A stretch of DNA of 64,000 nt from Mytilus galloprovincialis (GCF_965363235.1 NC_134846.1:55975121-56039120), one strand, 5' to 3'; counted from the stretch's first letter, positions 32,301 through 45,081 are shown. Translations and numbers: made by a program. Notes: generated by a model not told the origin, from the letters alone.

Positions 32301-35300
32301 AGAATTTTAACTTCATTTATATCATGTATAAAATCTTTTATCATGCATCTTGCACTTTTGAAAAGAAGTATTTTAGAAGAAGAAATTACTGCAATTAAAT
32401 CCACATAGTCACTGGCTGGTTATATATTTCAGCTATCTACTCGAGTTGTAATAGTGAGTACACACAGATACTCCTAACATTCTTTAGATCATATTCATAC
32501 TCATGCCTGTCTGCCTGTGTCAAGCCATTTGTTAATACTAAAATAAAATTTGATATTGAGTGATTGTTTTTTCAACATCCAGTACATTGTAGATATTAAA
32601 TATTTCATGCATGGATTTTATTTCATACACAAACTGTTCAATGTACTGAATTATGTGGGTGCGTTTGCTAGCTTGTCCATTCTTTCAAAATAATCATTAG
32701 AAAATACACATATATTGCAGAAAATCATCCTTGGCATGTATATGTGAATTTTCAAAATGTATTTGTTCTGGTTATGCACTACTAACATCAATGAAGTGAC
32801 TGTGGTTTTTCCACACCCATTTTTGACATTTTGCTTGTGGATATAATTGAATAAAACATACATATCCCTTTCAATAGCTGAAAAGAAAGCTTCCAAAAAC
32901 TGCTGTGAATTAAAGAAGAACTTTGTAAAAAGTTGGTTTTTTGTTTTAAGTTACATCTACAGATATGCTTATTTTTTGTGATCAAGTCAGTTTGCTTACT
33001 CACAGTATTTACAGAGCTTTGATTAGTTTTTGGTAAAGAGTAGAACAGAAGGTGCCAAACAAATCTTACAGAGCAATTGAAAATGAAAGATTCTGATTTT
33101 AGTCATATTTCATGTATTTAATCACTTGTTGTTTTAATTGATAACAATAAAAAAAAATCAAAGTTTAAAGGAATGAATGCCTTTGAAACAATAAAATATT
33201 AAAACATGTGGTATGATTGCCAATGAATGAGACAATAATCCACCAGAGTACAAATGAAGTAGATACACCTTTGCTATACATACACGATACAATGTATATG
33301 AGATTTGATTGCGAGAGTATTGATGGCTATAAACATGATAAAAACAAACAGAAGTTCAAATATTTTAGAAATGTTTTTGTTTGGAAATGCTAAGTAACCT
33401 CTTTATTTTGACTTTACAATGTAGGAAGCACAATTATTTATGAATATGTATTTTCTGTATGAAACTTTTGTGAATTTTAATAGAACTTAGTACATGTCAT
33501 GCATGTAGTAAAATATTTTTTTTTTTTTTTTTTACAGCAGAAAAACAGAAATATGTCAGACAGGTTGAAAAGTTGTTCGATGAAGCTAAGGAATTGGTAG
33601 GTATTTTTTTGGGGCCTTCTTATATACTTTAGGAAGCTATGACCCAAAGGAATTATTAAAATGCTTTTAGAACATACAACCTTGTGCTAATTACCATATG
33701 TTGTAGTTGACAAAAACACTGACCCAAAACCTGAACTATTTTTTCTGTCATAAAAAAAGCCATAATTTTCCAAATTCTTTGGAAAAATGTATTTAATAGA
33801 AGATTGAAGAAGAGTTGTTATAACCTGCAAACAAATTTCAAGGATGGTATACAGGAATCACCTGTATGCATAGATTGCCAAAACCATGAAATCAAATATC
33901 CAAGTTTTCCTCAAGCCACGAAAATTGATACCCACGAAAATAAATGAATCCACAGTATCATAAGTTTCCAGAGTAAAGTCACTGTTAAAAATATTGTATT
34001 TGTGATTATCTTTTTCAACTATAAGCTCTGAATTGTCTTACAAACTAATGCTGTGATTTGTGATTGTGCTTTAGTTGGAACAGATGGATCTGGAAGTGAA
34101 AGACTTAACAACAGATAGACAAAAGTACAGAACTAGAGTCAAAAGTTACCAAGTGGAACTAACCAAACTAGAAACTGATGTGGTATGTAGCTATTAAATC
34201 ATAAAGAAAGAATATGTGTGTTTGGCCTAACCCTACCTGCTTAGAAAAAAAACCAACATTCAACACTTCAATTTCTCTTTGACGAAAAAAAAATATGCCT
34301 ACCTACCTACCATCTGTCCTTACCTTTAAGTAGACTTTGAGCAAACCAAAATATTTCAAGTGTGGCCATATGAACCAATCATTTCTTCTTTTTATATTTT
34401 TAATTAGTTACAGGCTCTTAGAAATTATATATTTATGGGGGTTAATTAGGGTCAGCAAGGGTAAAAATCAACTACATTTCAAGATCTTTGTACACTTTCA
34501 ACCATTCTTATCAATTTTTATCATCTTTTAACAAGATATTTCTGTAAATAGTATTTAGATTGGGTTTGGTTTAAAGATTTTTTTTTCTTTTTTCGTATGA
34601 ATAGTTTTGCTTGATTTCATTTATAGCATTTTTTATATCCAATTTGTTTCTAGCTTCCAAGTTAACCTTTCCACTTGTATAAAACATTGTTTTTTTAATT
34701 ATTTTTCAGAGAAGAGCTAAGTTGGGTATAGATAGCAGTAGGGATGAATTATTAGGGGATGACACACATGACTCAGAGGATCAGGTTTGTTAATATAAAT
34801 AACTTTTTATAGCTGACTATGGGCTTTGCTCATTGTTGAAGGCCATACAGTGACCTATAGTTGATAATTTTTGAGTCATTTGGTCGATTGTGGAGAATTG
34901 TCTTATTCACAATCATTCCACATATTTTAACATGGTTCATATTTGTAATGAAATTGCACCATTTGTTTAATATTAATTGTAATGTATCTTTATTACTGTT
35001 CAGTTGTTGCATTAAGATCTAATAATTACATTTCCTATATTATATATATGTAATTTGAAGTAGATTTTAAAAGCTTCATTTTCTTTAGCCAATAATAAGC
35101 CGAAATTCCTTTTTCTCTATAAGAATTCTTTGTTTAAATACAATATAATATTATCTTACCAGAGAAGAAGATTGCTAGATAACACAGAAATGTTAGACAG
35201 AGCTACAAGAAGAATAGAACATGGCTATAAAGTTACTCTAGAAACAGGTTTGTTTTTGTCAGTAAACTAACAATACGATTTGAAGATTTTACCCAAATCA

Positions 35301-38300
35301 ATTTAGAATGAAATTCAAAACAGTGTGGATGTGGCCATTGATCGACGTACCTACGATAGACATTTAAACTGTGGGGTCACCAAAGGTTTCTTAAGGCCTT
35401 TAATTATAAAATAATTTGAAAAATTAATCAGGAATAACCTTTATGTTTTGATTTATATAATTGATATAAATCAAAACATCGTGTTATTTCTGATTAATTT
35501 ATCGAATTACTTTATTAAGGTGTTGAGAACCTTTGGTGACCCCATAGTTTAAGTGTCTTTAAAAAGTACATAGTGAGAAGTGGTCGTTACATACAAACGT
35601 TCACCTAAATTGTCCCAGTCAATGGATGAATTTAATGTGTCAATCAATGGCCACAGCCACACTGTTTTGAATTTCATTCTACATGTAATGGATCCTTGGT
35701 GCAGTGTAACAATTTATATTGTCTGTATTATAATATAAAATAAATTTATCAACCTTTTGGTATTCAGGTTAATGGCAAAGGGTCAAAGTAAATATTTTAG
35801 CAAAATTTTATGAAAATTAAACAAGCCATAAAACCAACTAGATATTGACTGAAAATGAGTACATAGTTTCTTCTGAATATGATTTTTTCATAAACAAGTT
35901 TTTTACTAGGATAAAGCACACTTTTCAGATGTGGATCCTGGATTATGAAAATGGAGTGGCTAACTAAAGAATAGTTCCGATGTAAAAAGTCTAAGAAATA
36001 TACATATTTGTAGCTGCATAACACTTCCTGATTTTGCCTCTGTTTATTGAATTAATATTGAAAATCATGAATGTGTGCAGTTATAACAGTCAGAAAGAAT
36101 AACAAAAAAATCAAGAATAAGAAAATGCTTAGGTAAATGAATTTTTAGAGATTTTGTAATGTGGAATGACATTATTTTTTAGAACAAATTGGTGCACAGG
36201 TAATAGAAGATCTTTCTAATCAGAGGGAGAGTATACAGAGATCAAGGAGTAGGGTAAGAATGGAGATATTTGGCAAATGATAATTATAAATGTATTCAAC
36301 TGTTGTAGTAAACCTAACAGATTATTTCAATAGTAAACTTTTCAATAATAAACTATAATAATTTTGTAAATTATAAAATTGAGAATGGAAATGGGGAAGG
36401 TCAAAGAGACAACAACCATTGAAATAAAAATAAAGACATTACTATAATGGTTGTGAAAGCTTAAAAAAGTTTTTGGTCAGAATTTTTTTAATTTGTTGGT
36501 TTATGGATTTTAATTTGAAGGTCTGTTTGAAAATAAATTAAAGATTATATCCTACAAGAAATAAATATGTAAAGAAATACTGTGTACTTCAGACATCAAC
36601 TTTTATCATGTTTACATACATGTGATGGACTGTGAAACTCAGATCAGGAGATTTGGAAATTTTGGTCAGGAGATTAGGACTCAGATCAGGAGGTTTTTTA
36701 TCGACATAAATTTTGTCGTAAATGTATCCAGTAACCGTATGATGTAAAAATGTTGTTTTTCTTCAAATTTACATCAAATTGAAATATGTTTATAGTACCC
36801 TTATTGCCTTTCTATTTGAATGAAATAAAATATTAAGAAGAATCTGTTTCTTTTTTTTGTTTTGTTTTTGATAAATGATTGTTCACTGCTTGCAAATAAA
36901 TCATTATATTTATTCATCTTATCTGTATAGATTTGTATTCATGTCTCCATCTCCTTATCATTGGAAACTGTACAGACAAATAAGAAAGAAATATGCTATA
37001 CATGTATATTTGTAACATGATAAATTAATTAATTAGAAAAAAACCAAACACTAACAATAGTATTGCAATGGTTTTTAAGCATTATGAAAGTCATATTTCT
37101 ACAAAAAAACTTAAAAGACTTTGACAGTGTGAAATGTTTTCCTGTGTTTTGTTAACTAATTCGATTACATCTTATTTACTGACTTAAAACAATTCTCAAT
37201 TTCAGGTTATAATAGGAATTTACCTAACTAGGACTTTTATTCAGTCTATAACAATTGTACTTGTTGAATATTTTCATCACCAAATTGTAGAGAGACTTAA
37301 AATATAAACTTCAATTTAATCCTTGAAAAGAAGTCTAGATTGCTAAAAAAATTTATCAATTTATATTTTTTTATTTGTCCCAAAACATTTAAATTCATTT
37401 AATTACCATCCTTTTGTGATAACTTGATTAAAATATTATTCATTTATAGTCTTTTTACAATTTTCACTTTTAAGAGCATAATAACTTAAAACAGGATAAT
37501 TCAAAGGGAAGTAACAAATTTTTTTAATACACAAAGTTTTTATTCTGACATAACGACAGTTAGCCAGAGGTAAACATCGTTGATTACCAGTATGTTTGAC
37601 ACCCAAGCTGTCAAGTGAAGCCATATAATTATACTTCTTCTATGATTTACAGGTAAAATTTAACACAGGTGTCAATTACACCCGTACGGTAGTAAGAAAT
37701 TATAAAATATGGCGGCCGAAAATTTTCATTCATGATATATTTCATACACGGAAGTTTTTTCTCCTTAACGGGAGGACGGGAGGAGACCCCTGAAAACGGG
37801 ATTATTGTACTCCCGTCGGGAGGTTCACATGTATGTGTTTATACAATATTTGTGTTCTACTTCAATTATGTTCTTGGTTGTTTAAATATACAATTCATGT
37901 CATGGTCATGAAAGTTCATAATAATGGTAGAAGGTACCGGTATGTGCATTTACAAATGGGAAAGTCATTTCAAGTTGATAAAAAAATTCACAAATAGGCT
38001 TTATGTTACTTTTTATCAATTTTTATGAAACACAGTGTTTGATTGGGCTACAGCCAGGAAAGCATGTGAAAAACAGTTGCAAACACTCTGCACAAAAAAT
38101 AGATCTTAATCACTTACTAGTGATTACTAGTGATTAGTCCAATGTGCAAGACAGGGCCATTGCTTTTGTCTTCTTTGCCAAGTAGCCCCACTTTTGATAA
38201 AATTACATAAAGATAAATCAAATTCGAATTTGTAAGTTGAATGGTAAGGATAATTTGTTTTTGAAAATATAATTTACTTTTTTGTTTATCTTTCAGTTAG

Positions 38301-38988
38301 GTGAAATGAATGCAAACTTAGGTAAAAGTTCACGACTTCTCTCAGGCATGATGAAAAGGTAAGTCTTGAAATATATAAATCACACATCAGAAAATATGTT
38401 ATATTATGATTAAAACTACATACAATACAAAGATTCTTAGAAAATGCTTCATACAAAGAATAAGAACAATAAGTGAAACACATATCAGAAAAAACTTTTA
38501 AGAGGAAACACCAAAGAAAAAGCGTTACATTATGGCAGAACAGAATTATTTTGTTTTTTTTCTTGTTATTTGAAAACTTACTATGTATGTTTTCTATTTC
38601 TGATTGTCAGTTATCAAATAAAATTTATCCTTATATACTGTAATATTTTAACATCATTTATTCAGTATTGTTTACAAAAGGAAACTGTTGAATATTAGTT
38701 TAGAATTCCTGTTTTATTAGCCATTCAAATTGCATTTCAGTAATAAGAAAAATATTTTAAGAGTTCATTTCCAGTGATGGAGATTATTATGAAATTTAAA
38801 CACACAAAAAATCCAAATATACAGTTAAAATTATCTTTTGCTTTATAATAGATTCCAATTTATTTTCTAACCAAATGACATTTTTTTGTAGAATTATACA
38901 GAACAGAATTCTCTTGCTTGGTATTGGTCTTATATTACTTATTGTCATAGTGGTAGCAATTTATTTTATGGTGAGAGACAATTCCTGA
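29328..38988 (+). CDS. VTI1A: VTI1A, Qb-SNARE (vesicle transport through interaction with t-SNAREs 1A), complete
   Basis: Eight exons: 29328-29421, 33538-33596, 34075-34182, 34710-34784, 35163-35247, 36183-36253, 38297-38358 and 38892-38988 (TGA). All have canonical splice sites and consistent phases, giving 216 residues (human about 217). The N-terminus MASLIETYEQQYATLTAEI matches the Habc start of VTI1A. LLEQMDLEVKDL, DELLGDD, LLDNTEMLDRATRR, ETEQIGAQVIEDLS and NANLGKSSRLL follow in family order. The SNARE motif spans roughly residues 118-180, with Q154 at the apparent ionic layer. A single C-terminal anchor of about 22 residues (ILLLGIGLILLIVIVVAIYF) ends the protein, as expected for a tail-anchored Golgi/endosomal SNARE. 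VTI1A rather than VTI1B is favoured by the RIIQNRILL junction and the ELLGDD segment. Exon 2 has a CAGCAG tandem acceptor. Confidence 0.97.
29530..31790. repeat. 2.2-kb inverted duplication in VTI1A intron 1
   Basis: Left arm (about 29530-29830) and right arm (about 31500-31790) match in mirrored order: CTTCAGTCATGCTTGAG with CTGAAGCATGACTGGAG, ATTATACTAACGGGACTGGA with TCCAGTCCTGTTAGTATAAT, and TTTTGAATGACAGC with CTGTCAAAAC. The right arm ends in a GGATCCAG MITE (31661-31790). The spacer holds a LINE remnant. Confidence 0.55.
30168..30775 (-). mobile_element. LINE (non-LTR retrotransposon) 3' fragment
   Basis: The minus-strand reading frame 30747-30388 encodes about 119 residues with CKIRLSAHNLAIEKGQYLSL and CNVCKSGEVEDENHFLL, the C-terminal cysteine/histidine region found after the reverse transcriptase in many animal LINE ORF2 proteins. 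The 3' end carries AATAAAATATTTGTATTTGT repeats, a microsatellite tail. The reverse transcriptase core is absent, so it is 5' truncated and not autonomous. The clade was not determined (CR1-like possible). Confidence 0.7.
31791..33537. other. VTI1A: VTI1A intron 1, right part, nothing clear
   Basis: AT-rich. Near 33208 a reversed R2 tail (GTGGTATGATTGCCAATGAA) is visible. No coding exon matching VTI1A was found between 29421 and 33538, and none is needed. Confidence 0.45.
33850..33962. repeat. CCACGAAAATTGATACCCACG element end
   Basis: CCACGAAAATTGATACCCAC followed by GAATCCACAGTATC matches the right end of the element at 40337-41475. Only this end is present, in VTI1A intron 2. Confidence 0.45.
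34807..34930 (+). repeat. Retroposon R2 3' end in VTI1A intron 4
   Basis: GTTGAAGGCCATACAGTGAC … GAATTGTCTTATTCACAATC … ATTCCACATATTTT. About 20 bp downstream of the donor at 34785. Confidence 0.5.
35306..35680. mobile_element. Fold-back element in VTI1A intron 5
   Basis: AGAATGAAATTCAAAACAGT … GGCCATTGAT is mirrored at 35643-35680, and inner GGGGTCACCAAAGGTT / AACCTTTGGTGACCCC is also mirrored. The centre is TTTTGATTTATAT…ATATAAATCAAAA. 375 bp; it would form one long hairpin in the pre-mRNA. Confidence 0.7.
36614..37837. repeat. Possible element with ACATACATGTGA ends
   Basis: ACATACATGTGATGG at the left and TTCACATGTATGTG at the right are inverted. TCAGGAG repeats follow the left end, and GGGAGGACGGGAGGAG / CTCCCGTCGGGAGG precede the right end. 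VTI1A intron 6; low certainty. Confidence 0.35.
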
Positions 38989-39745
38989 CAGGAACAAGTC
39001 AAGAACTGTATTATCAAATTTTACAAGATGAAAGTCACTACAACTTTGTTCAAAACATATGGGAAACTTAATTTAGTAATAGTAGATTGTTATTAAGGTT
39101 TTAACCATTCATTTACATGTAATGCATTATACATGTAATTGGATGGCTAGTGTTTTGATAAGAAATACTTAGAAAATGGATTCTTTAGATTTCCAATTGA
39201 TTTCAGGTACTATGTCATGTGCATTTGTTTCTTTAATCTAAAACAATGTAAGCATAACACCACTGGGTGTTCCCCCCATCAACTGTATTTAACTGTGTCT
39301 TGCTATTTGATTAATGAAGCAGTACTTATAGATTTCCTTTTAGCCCATCATTGCATTTATATATTTAACAGTATTACGCAACTTGATTGATACATTGTTT
39401 TATTTCTTGTTGCCTTTTCTTTAAAAGTAATTTTTAGACAGACATAGGTAGGGCCTTTTTATCCTATATTTATTTTACGATTCAAAGTCATTTAAAGAAA
39501 AATCTCTGAGTCCAATAATTCACAGTAATGTCATATAAAAATGAACATTTAATTGAAATATAAATGAAAAGTTGACATCAACAATAACATATAGGGCTGA
39601 ATAACATGTTGTTCTTTTGAATGTCTGTTAAAATATCAATTAAATATATAAGAAAGACTCAGAAACATATAAATTCCACTAGATTTCGTCAGCGTCATAA
39701 CTTTATTCTTTTGAGTAAAAACTTTCGAAACAATCATCTCTTCAG
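38989..39745. other. VTI1A: VTI1A 3' flank
   Basis: Likely contains the VTI1A 3' UTR. I could not assign a canonical AATAAA with confidence in this interval. Confidence 0.4.
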
Positions 39746-40327
39746 AAAGGAGTAGGGGCAATAAGGCCCTTATTTGGCCCAAAAATTACTGCATATTTAA
39801 AAGTTATCATACATATTTTAAAATTACTGAAAAGTATCTCAGGTAGAAGGTTTTCAGAAAAACAAAATAATTTTGGACATTAAACAAGTTACCATGGCAA
39901 CAAATCATGCCTTAATTTGCATATTTTGTAAAATTTTGGGATTTTCCTTGTTTTTCATCAAATTTTTAAGTATATTTTCGATTGGAAAAGTATGTGCGCA
40001 CCCAAGAAACAACTTTATATTTGGTGAGATTTTGTCAATAGTAATGATAAAGCTTCAGTTAAATTATTTTGTTGTTTCTTGGCTGCGCACGATGTTTCCA
40101 CAACAGAAATAATGATAGAAAACTGCATAAATTCTGAATTTTCATCGTTTTTGTGAAAACAGTATATATTATGACGTAATTGTGACGTCATCACATAAGA
40201 ATCTTAATGTTTTTCATTTATATTTCTTGACCCTATGCATTTCTAGAGATTATGTTCCAATTTGAAAAAGTTATCAAACATTTTATTTTCTTGGGCCAAA
40301 ACCAGGCCTTAATGCCCCTACTCCTTT
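39746..40327. mobile_element. TIR element T1 (AAAGGAGTAGG ends), copy 1
   Basis: AAAGGAGTAGGGGCAATAAG…GCCC is mirrored at the right as GGGCC…CTTAATGCCCCTACTCC…TTT. 582 bp, no ORF of note. A relative with similar ends and length is at 54560-55137. Confidence 0.65.
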
Positions 40328-40336
40328 AGTCATTGA

Positions 40337-41475
40337 ATCAATTACTGTGAAAGTATTTTTATTCGTGGTTTTCGTGGATTACTCTATACACGAATTTTAG
40401 TGTCCAATGAAATAAAACAACCGTTTTCTAAATCAAGACATGGAAAGATCCTCATCGGTAGGTTTGACTACTGATATGATCTAGAGAATATATTGAATAA
40501 CGCCAAATCTGTGAAAACTTTAATAGCAGTCACAAAACTACAACCGCATGCAGGATTATACCCATTTAATCTTTATTAACCTTAAAAAATATTTTTGATC
40601 TCCGGTCAGGCATATTGTTGGCTTTTTTCAAAACTGCCTCTACCCTTTTTTATTGGGAAAATATGCGTCATTTTTATCAAATTGGGAAATTTATAATGAA
40701 AGATGAATTTGACTGGAACTTCAACTTGCAGACCCCCTTTCAAGAGGTAAACCCTCATTTGAAAAAGACCCCCTTATTGTCCTTAATGATACATAAATAG
40801 ATCATCAAATCTGCACATATAGTCATTTTAGGCATGAAAATGGTTTAAATGAGTGTTCTTCAGTTTGTTTTTATGCACAATTACTACTGAGACTTCACTG
40901 TTTGGGAACAAAGTTGTCTTTTTGGGAATAATTTTTAGCCATTTTTTTTTCAAATTGGGATTTTTCTCAAGGGGAAAAGGCCTTTATTCTCCATTAATTT
41001 AAGGCAAACAATATCACTGCCGGTATTGATATGCTAATAAGATAAAGTGTTCATTTTATATCCTCATACTTCTCATTCATATGGGAAATTATAATTTCAT
41101 GCTGGGCTTGATTTTGATAAGAATTATTTGACAATTCAAGATATGTTTATAGCATTTGTTTATGTTACTGTTTTCTTTAGGTAACATGTTTATGGCCTAA
41201 TTAACACCTTTGATGGTCTTAATCTGTTGATTACTTTATATCATGGGTTATTATATTAGTGTTATCACTACGATTTACACGGGTCAATGTTTACTTTGCA
41301 ATTTCCTCAATACAGACTATTTGTAACCTTCGTTTCTAAAGACTTCAATTTTTCAATTTTTTTTTTTAGAAAACTAAAATCCACGAATTTAAAAACCCAC
41401 AAACGTGTAAATATTGCTCAAACCACGAAAATTGATATCCACGAATTAAAGTACTTTCACATTAATCAAAACAAA
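40337..41475. mobile_element. TIR element with TGTGAAAGTA…ATTCGTGG ends
   Basis: The left end TCAATTACTGTGAAAGTATT … TTCGTGGTTTTCGTGG is mirrored by CCACGAAAATTGATATCC … TACTTTCACATTAATCAA. About 1.1 kb, directly after element T1. A single end recurs at 33850-33962. Confidence 0.5.
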
Positions 41476-41954
41476 GTTTGACTATTATTAATTTCACCCT
41501 AAAAAAAACAGGACAGTTTAGCAAATATGTATTCAGGGCATTGACACAGGTTTTTTTTAGAGAAGTCTATAATTATTTTAAAGATACCTTTGATGGGTCA
41601 CACTTTCATATATATCCCAACTCCACAAGTCCCAACATTGAATTGTCATATTAACAAATATTTTCAAATTTTATTCAGAAATGTATGTCAATATACTAGT
41701 CAGCAGCAGATATTCATTAAATGTTCACATTGTTATGACCAATTTAAAAAAAATTGTGAAATTCATTACAATTGTATATTGAGGTCAAATCATCAAAGTT
41801 TGTTAATATGTAAGATGCAATATAATTACAGGTCACAAATATGTATTTTTAAAACTTTTTATATGTGTATATTGTGATTTTAGTTTTATTGTAGTATGGA
41901 ATACATTTGTGTTCAAGTTAAATTTCAGAGTTGAAAGTAAATTTTGTTTCCAGT

Positions 41955-42238
41955 GTTTTATACCCCAACCTATGATAGGAGAGAGGGATTATGTTTTCTG
42001 GTCTGTGCGTCTGTCTTTTTGTTCGTCCCTCCGTCTGTCCATCAAGGTCAAGGTAGTTTTTGATGAAGTTGATGTTCAATCAACTTAAAACTTAGTGCAC
42101 ATGTTCCCTATGGTATGATCTTTCTAATTTAAATGCCAAATTAGATTATTTCCCCAATTTCACGGTCCATTCAACATGGAAAATGATAGTGCGAGTGGGG
42201 CATCCAAGTACTTTGGACACATTCTTGTTTACAATATT
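41955..42238 (+). repeat. Interspersed repeat (CACGGTCCATTCAACATGG)
   Basis: TATACCCCAACCTATGATAG … AGTGCGAGTGGGGCATCC … TTGGACACATTCTTGTT. Contains TCAAGGTCA near 42044. I regard it as a common mussel repeat; class unknown. Confidence 0.45.
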
Positions 42239-42312
42239 GTTTCATTTTCATTATTACATTACTTACAGAGAGCTGTGATCCAATTATTGTTTTGAGTTAC
42301 ATTACGGTAATA

Positions 42313-42862
42313 TGATATCTCATCTTCGCTAACCAAGGGTAATGATCCACTTCCATTCTCTTCACCCTTGGCAGACTGAGATAAAATTTCTGAGACCCTA
42401 GGTAAGGATTTTTATTGGTTGCAATAGAAAATTGCTGCATCCTATCAAAAAGCGCCTAAAACATGATGATGTGTAAATGTAGAAAGTGTTTGTAAACAAT
42501 TGCCACATGTTTATTGTGCAAAAAGTCTTTACATCACTAAACTACGACTATATTTAGTGACAACTTGAATGTTTTTAATCAATTAATAGAAGTTCCTGTG
42601 TATGTTTTATGCACAAATGGATGAATGTTGACATCTTTTTGTTTCTGGCTTTACCTCGAGTGTAGAATCTAGACGCTACCGTTACCTCCAAATTGAAGAG
42701 TTCAAGTGCTACCATTGGTCAAGAATAATGTATTCGGAATGGGCGTGACTTTAATCTTCTGATAGATGGCGCAACATTGATATCACAAATGTTAGCTCAA
42801 TCTGCCAAGGGTGAAGAGAACGGAAGTGGATCGTAACCCTTGGCTAGCGAAGATGATGATAT
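42313..42862. mobile_element. TIR MITE (CATCTTCGCTAACCAAGGGT arms)
   Basis: Arms of about 66 bp: 42313-42380 (CATCTTCGCTAACCAAGG … CTCTTCACCCTTGGCAGA) and the reverse complement at 42797-42862, with only a few mismatches. 550 bp, no ORF. Confidence 0.7.
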
Positions 42863-43882
42863 ATATATATCAGACTTTGAATTACAAGACAAATAAGGAA
42901 CCCTTTTTTGTTTATTGAAATATTAGCTTAATTTTTCTTACACTGACATTTGAATGAATGGTTGTTATTAATGGCTTAATATAGATTCTACTACAATACC
43001 ATGTTAGTTATGATATTCCGGGGAGAAAATACCTAAAATGTTATAACTTTATTATCCATTGTTGATAAATATTGTGATAATTGATGGGGGTAATATTATA
43101 AAACTGTATCTGAAGATTAAATTAAAAACTTCATATTTTATGTACTTCCTTATAGATTTGGAAAAATTCCACACATCGCTTATTTATTGAAACAAATTTA
43201 TCAAAAAATCTTACATTTTCAAATTTAATAATAAAGCAGTTAAAATAATTGGAAAAATAACTCTTTATTGGTTACTTTAATGTTCATTTTGAACTTCATG
43301 AGTGTGAAATAAGTGTTTAAAAATGAATAATTGATCCACATGAACACATTAGATTTGTGATGTAAATGTACATGTAGTATTTTCAATTGTAATGAAGATT
43401 TCAGTGATAGTATTGGATTTATCAAAGTAGAAATATATGTTAGTCTTCGTGAAAGTTTGTTTGCAACAGATCACCATGTATGTGTATATTTTTATGTATT
43501 TATTGTTAATTCGTTCTGAATTAAATGAAAATTTTTAATGTGAAATGTGATATTTTATTTGCAATGAAATGTTGTTTATTGTTGTATTGCCATATTTGAA
43601 AAAAGTTAACATTGTAATAAAAAGGAAACTCAAAACATGTCTTCATATAATTTTTGTGAAATGCATCACAAATAACACTATTATTGTTTTCTTGTGACCT
43701 TTTTTTTGGTTGTCTCATATATAGTGTATTTGGATAAGATAATATACACATAAATAACCAAAACTTGGAAATTACAACAGTACTCTCAAAAAAAAGATGT
43801 ATAAACATAGACAAACAAAACCGGGTACAGACAGCCAACTTTAGTTTAGACAATAAATATTTTGGATTGAAAAACATTTTAA
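42863..43882. other. Intergenic, nothing recognised
   Basis: AT-rich. TAATAAAAAG at about 43616 could be a poly(A) signal for a far VTI1A transcript end, but this is only a possibility. Confidence 0.35.
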
Positions 43883-45081
43883 GCTCACCTGTCCCAAAGC
43901 GCCAAGTGAGCCTTTATTATTACTTGCCGTCCGTCGTCATTTACAAAAATCTTCTCCTCTGAAACTACTAGGCCAAATTTAACAATCATTATTAGGGTAT
44001 CTAGTTAAAAAAATGTGTCCGGTGTCTTGGTCAACCAACCAAGATGGCCGCCATGGCTTAAAATAGAACATAGGGGTAATATGTAGATTTTGGCTTATAT
44101 CTCTGAAACCGAAGCATTTAGAGCAAATTTCACAGAGAATTTTCAGACAAATTGGACATCCCGTTGTTGGGTTGCTTGCTGTCCCCGAAATAGTAATTTT
44201 AAGGGAAGTTTGCAGTTTTGGGTTATTTTTTTGAATATTATTATAGATATCATAGAGATAAACTGTAAACAGCAATAATGTTCAGCAAAGTAAGATCGAC
44301 AAAAAAGTCAACATGACCGAAATGGTCAATTGACCCCGTAAGAAGTTATTGCCCTTTATAGTCAATTTTTAACAATTTTTTATTATTTTTTGTTATCTTA
44401 TAACTAAATCTTCTCTGAAACTGCTGGGCTAAATTTAACCAAACGCCCACAATCATCATTTGGGTATCATACGTATGTAGTTTGAAAAATGTGTCTGATG
44501 ACCCCGCCTGTGAACCAAGATGGCCAACATGGCTAAAAAAAGTGCATAGTGTAAAATGCAGTTTTTGGCTCATATCTCAGAATCCAAAGCATTTAGAGCA
44601 AATCTAACTAGGATAAATTTGTTTGTTGAATCAAGGTTAGGTTTATCTGCTCTGAAATTTTCAGACCAAACAGGCAACCCGTTGTTAGGTTGCTGCCCCT
44701 GAATTTGTTATTTTAAGAAAATTTTGCAGCTTTTGGTAATTATCTTGAATATTATTATAGATAGAGATAAACTGTAAACAGCAATATTGTACAGCAAAGG
44801 GAGACCTACAAATAAGTCAACATGATTAATATGATCCCTTAAAGAGTGATTGAACTTTATAGAAATTTTTTAACATATTTTGTAAATTTTTACAAAATAT
44901 TTTAACTACTGGGCAAAGTTCATTATCGATAGAAATAATTGTAAGCAGCAAGAATGTTCAGTAAAGTAAGATCTACAAACACATAACCAAAACACAATTT
45001 TGTCATGAATCCATCTGTGTCCTTCGTTTATGATATGCCTGTAGACTAATGTGAGCGACACAGGCTCTTCAGAGCCTCTAG
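43883..45081 (+). mobile_element. AGCTCACCTG element with Helitron-type 3' end
   Basis: Starts GCTCACCTGTCCCAAAGC and ends with a perfect hairpin AGGCTCT-TC-AGAGCCT (45062-45077) then CTAG (45078-45081) followed by T, the canonical Helitron terminus. The body has two to three units of about 460-490 bp with CTGAAACTACTAGGCC / CTGAAACTGCTGGGCT and AACCAAGATGGCC. No Rep/helicase ORF, so non-autonomous. A 5' fragment of the family is at 13021. Confidence 0.65.

Noticed and set aside
41590-41877. 95-codon plus-strand frame with Cys/His pairs
   Set aside because: Low-complexity AT-rich sequence, no spacing typical of zinc fingers, no splice context.
43979-44573. Frames of 98, 62 and 75 codons on both strands
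   Set aside because: All lie in the tandem units of the Helitron-like element at 43883-45081 and oppose each other.
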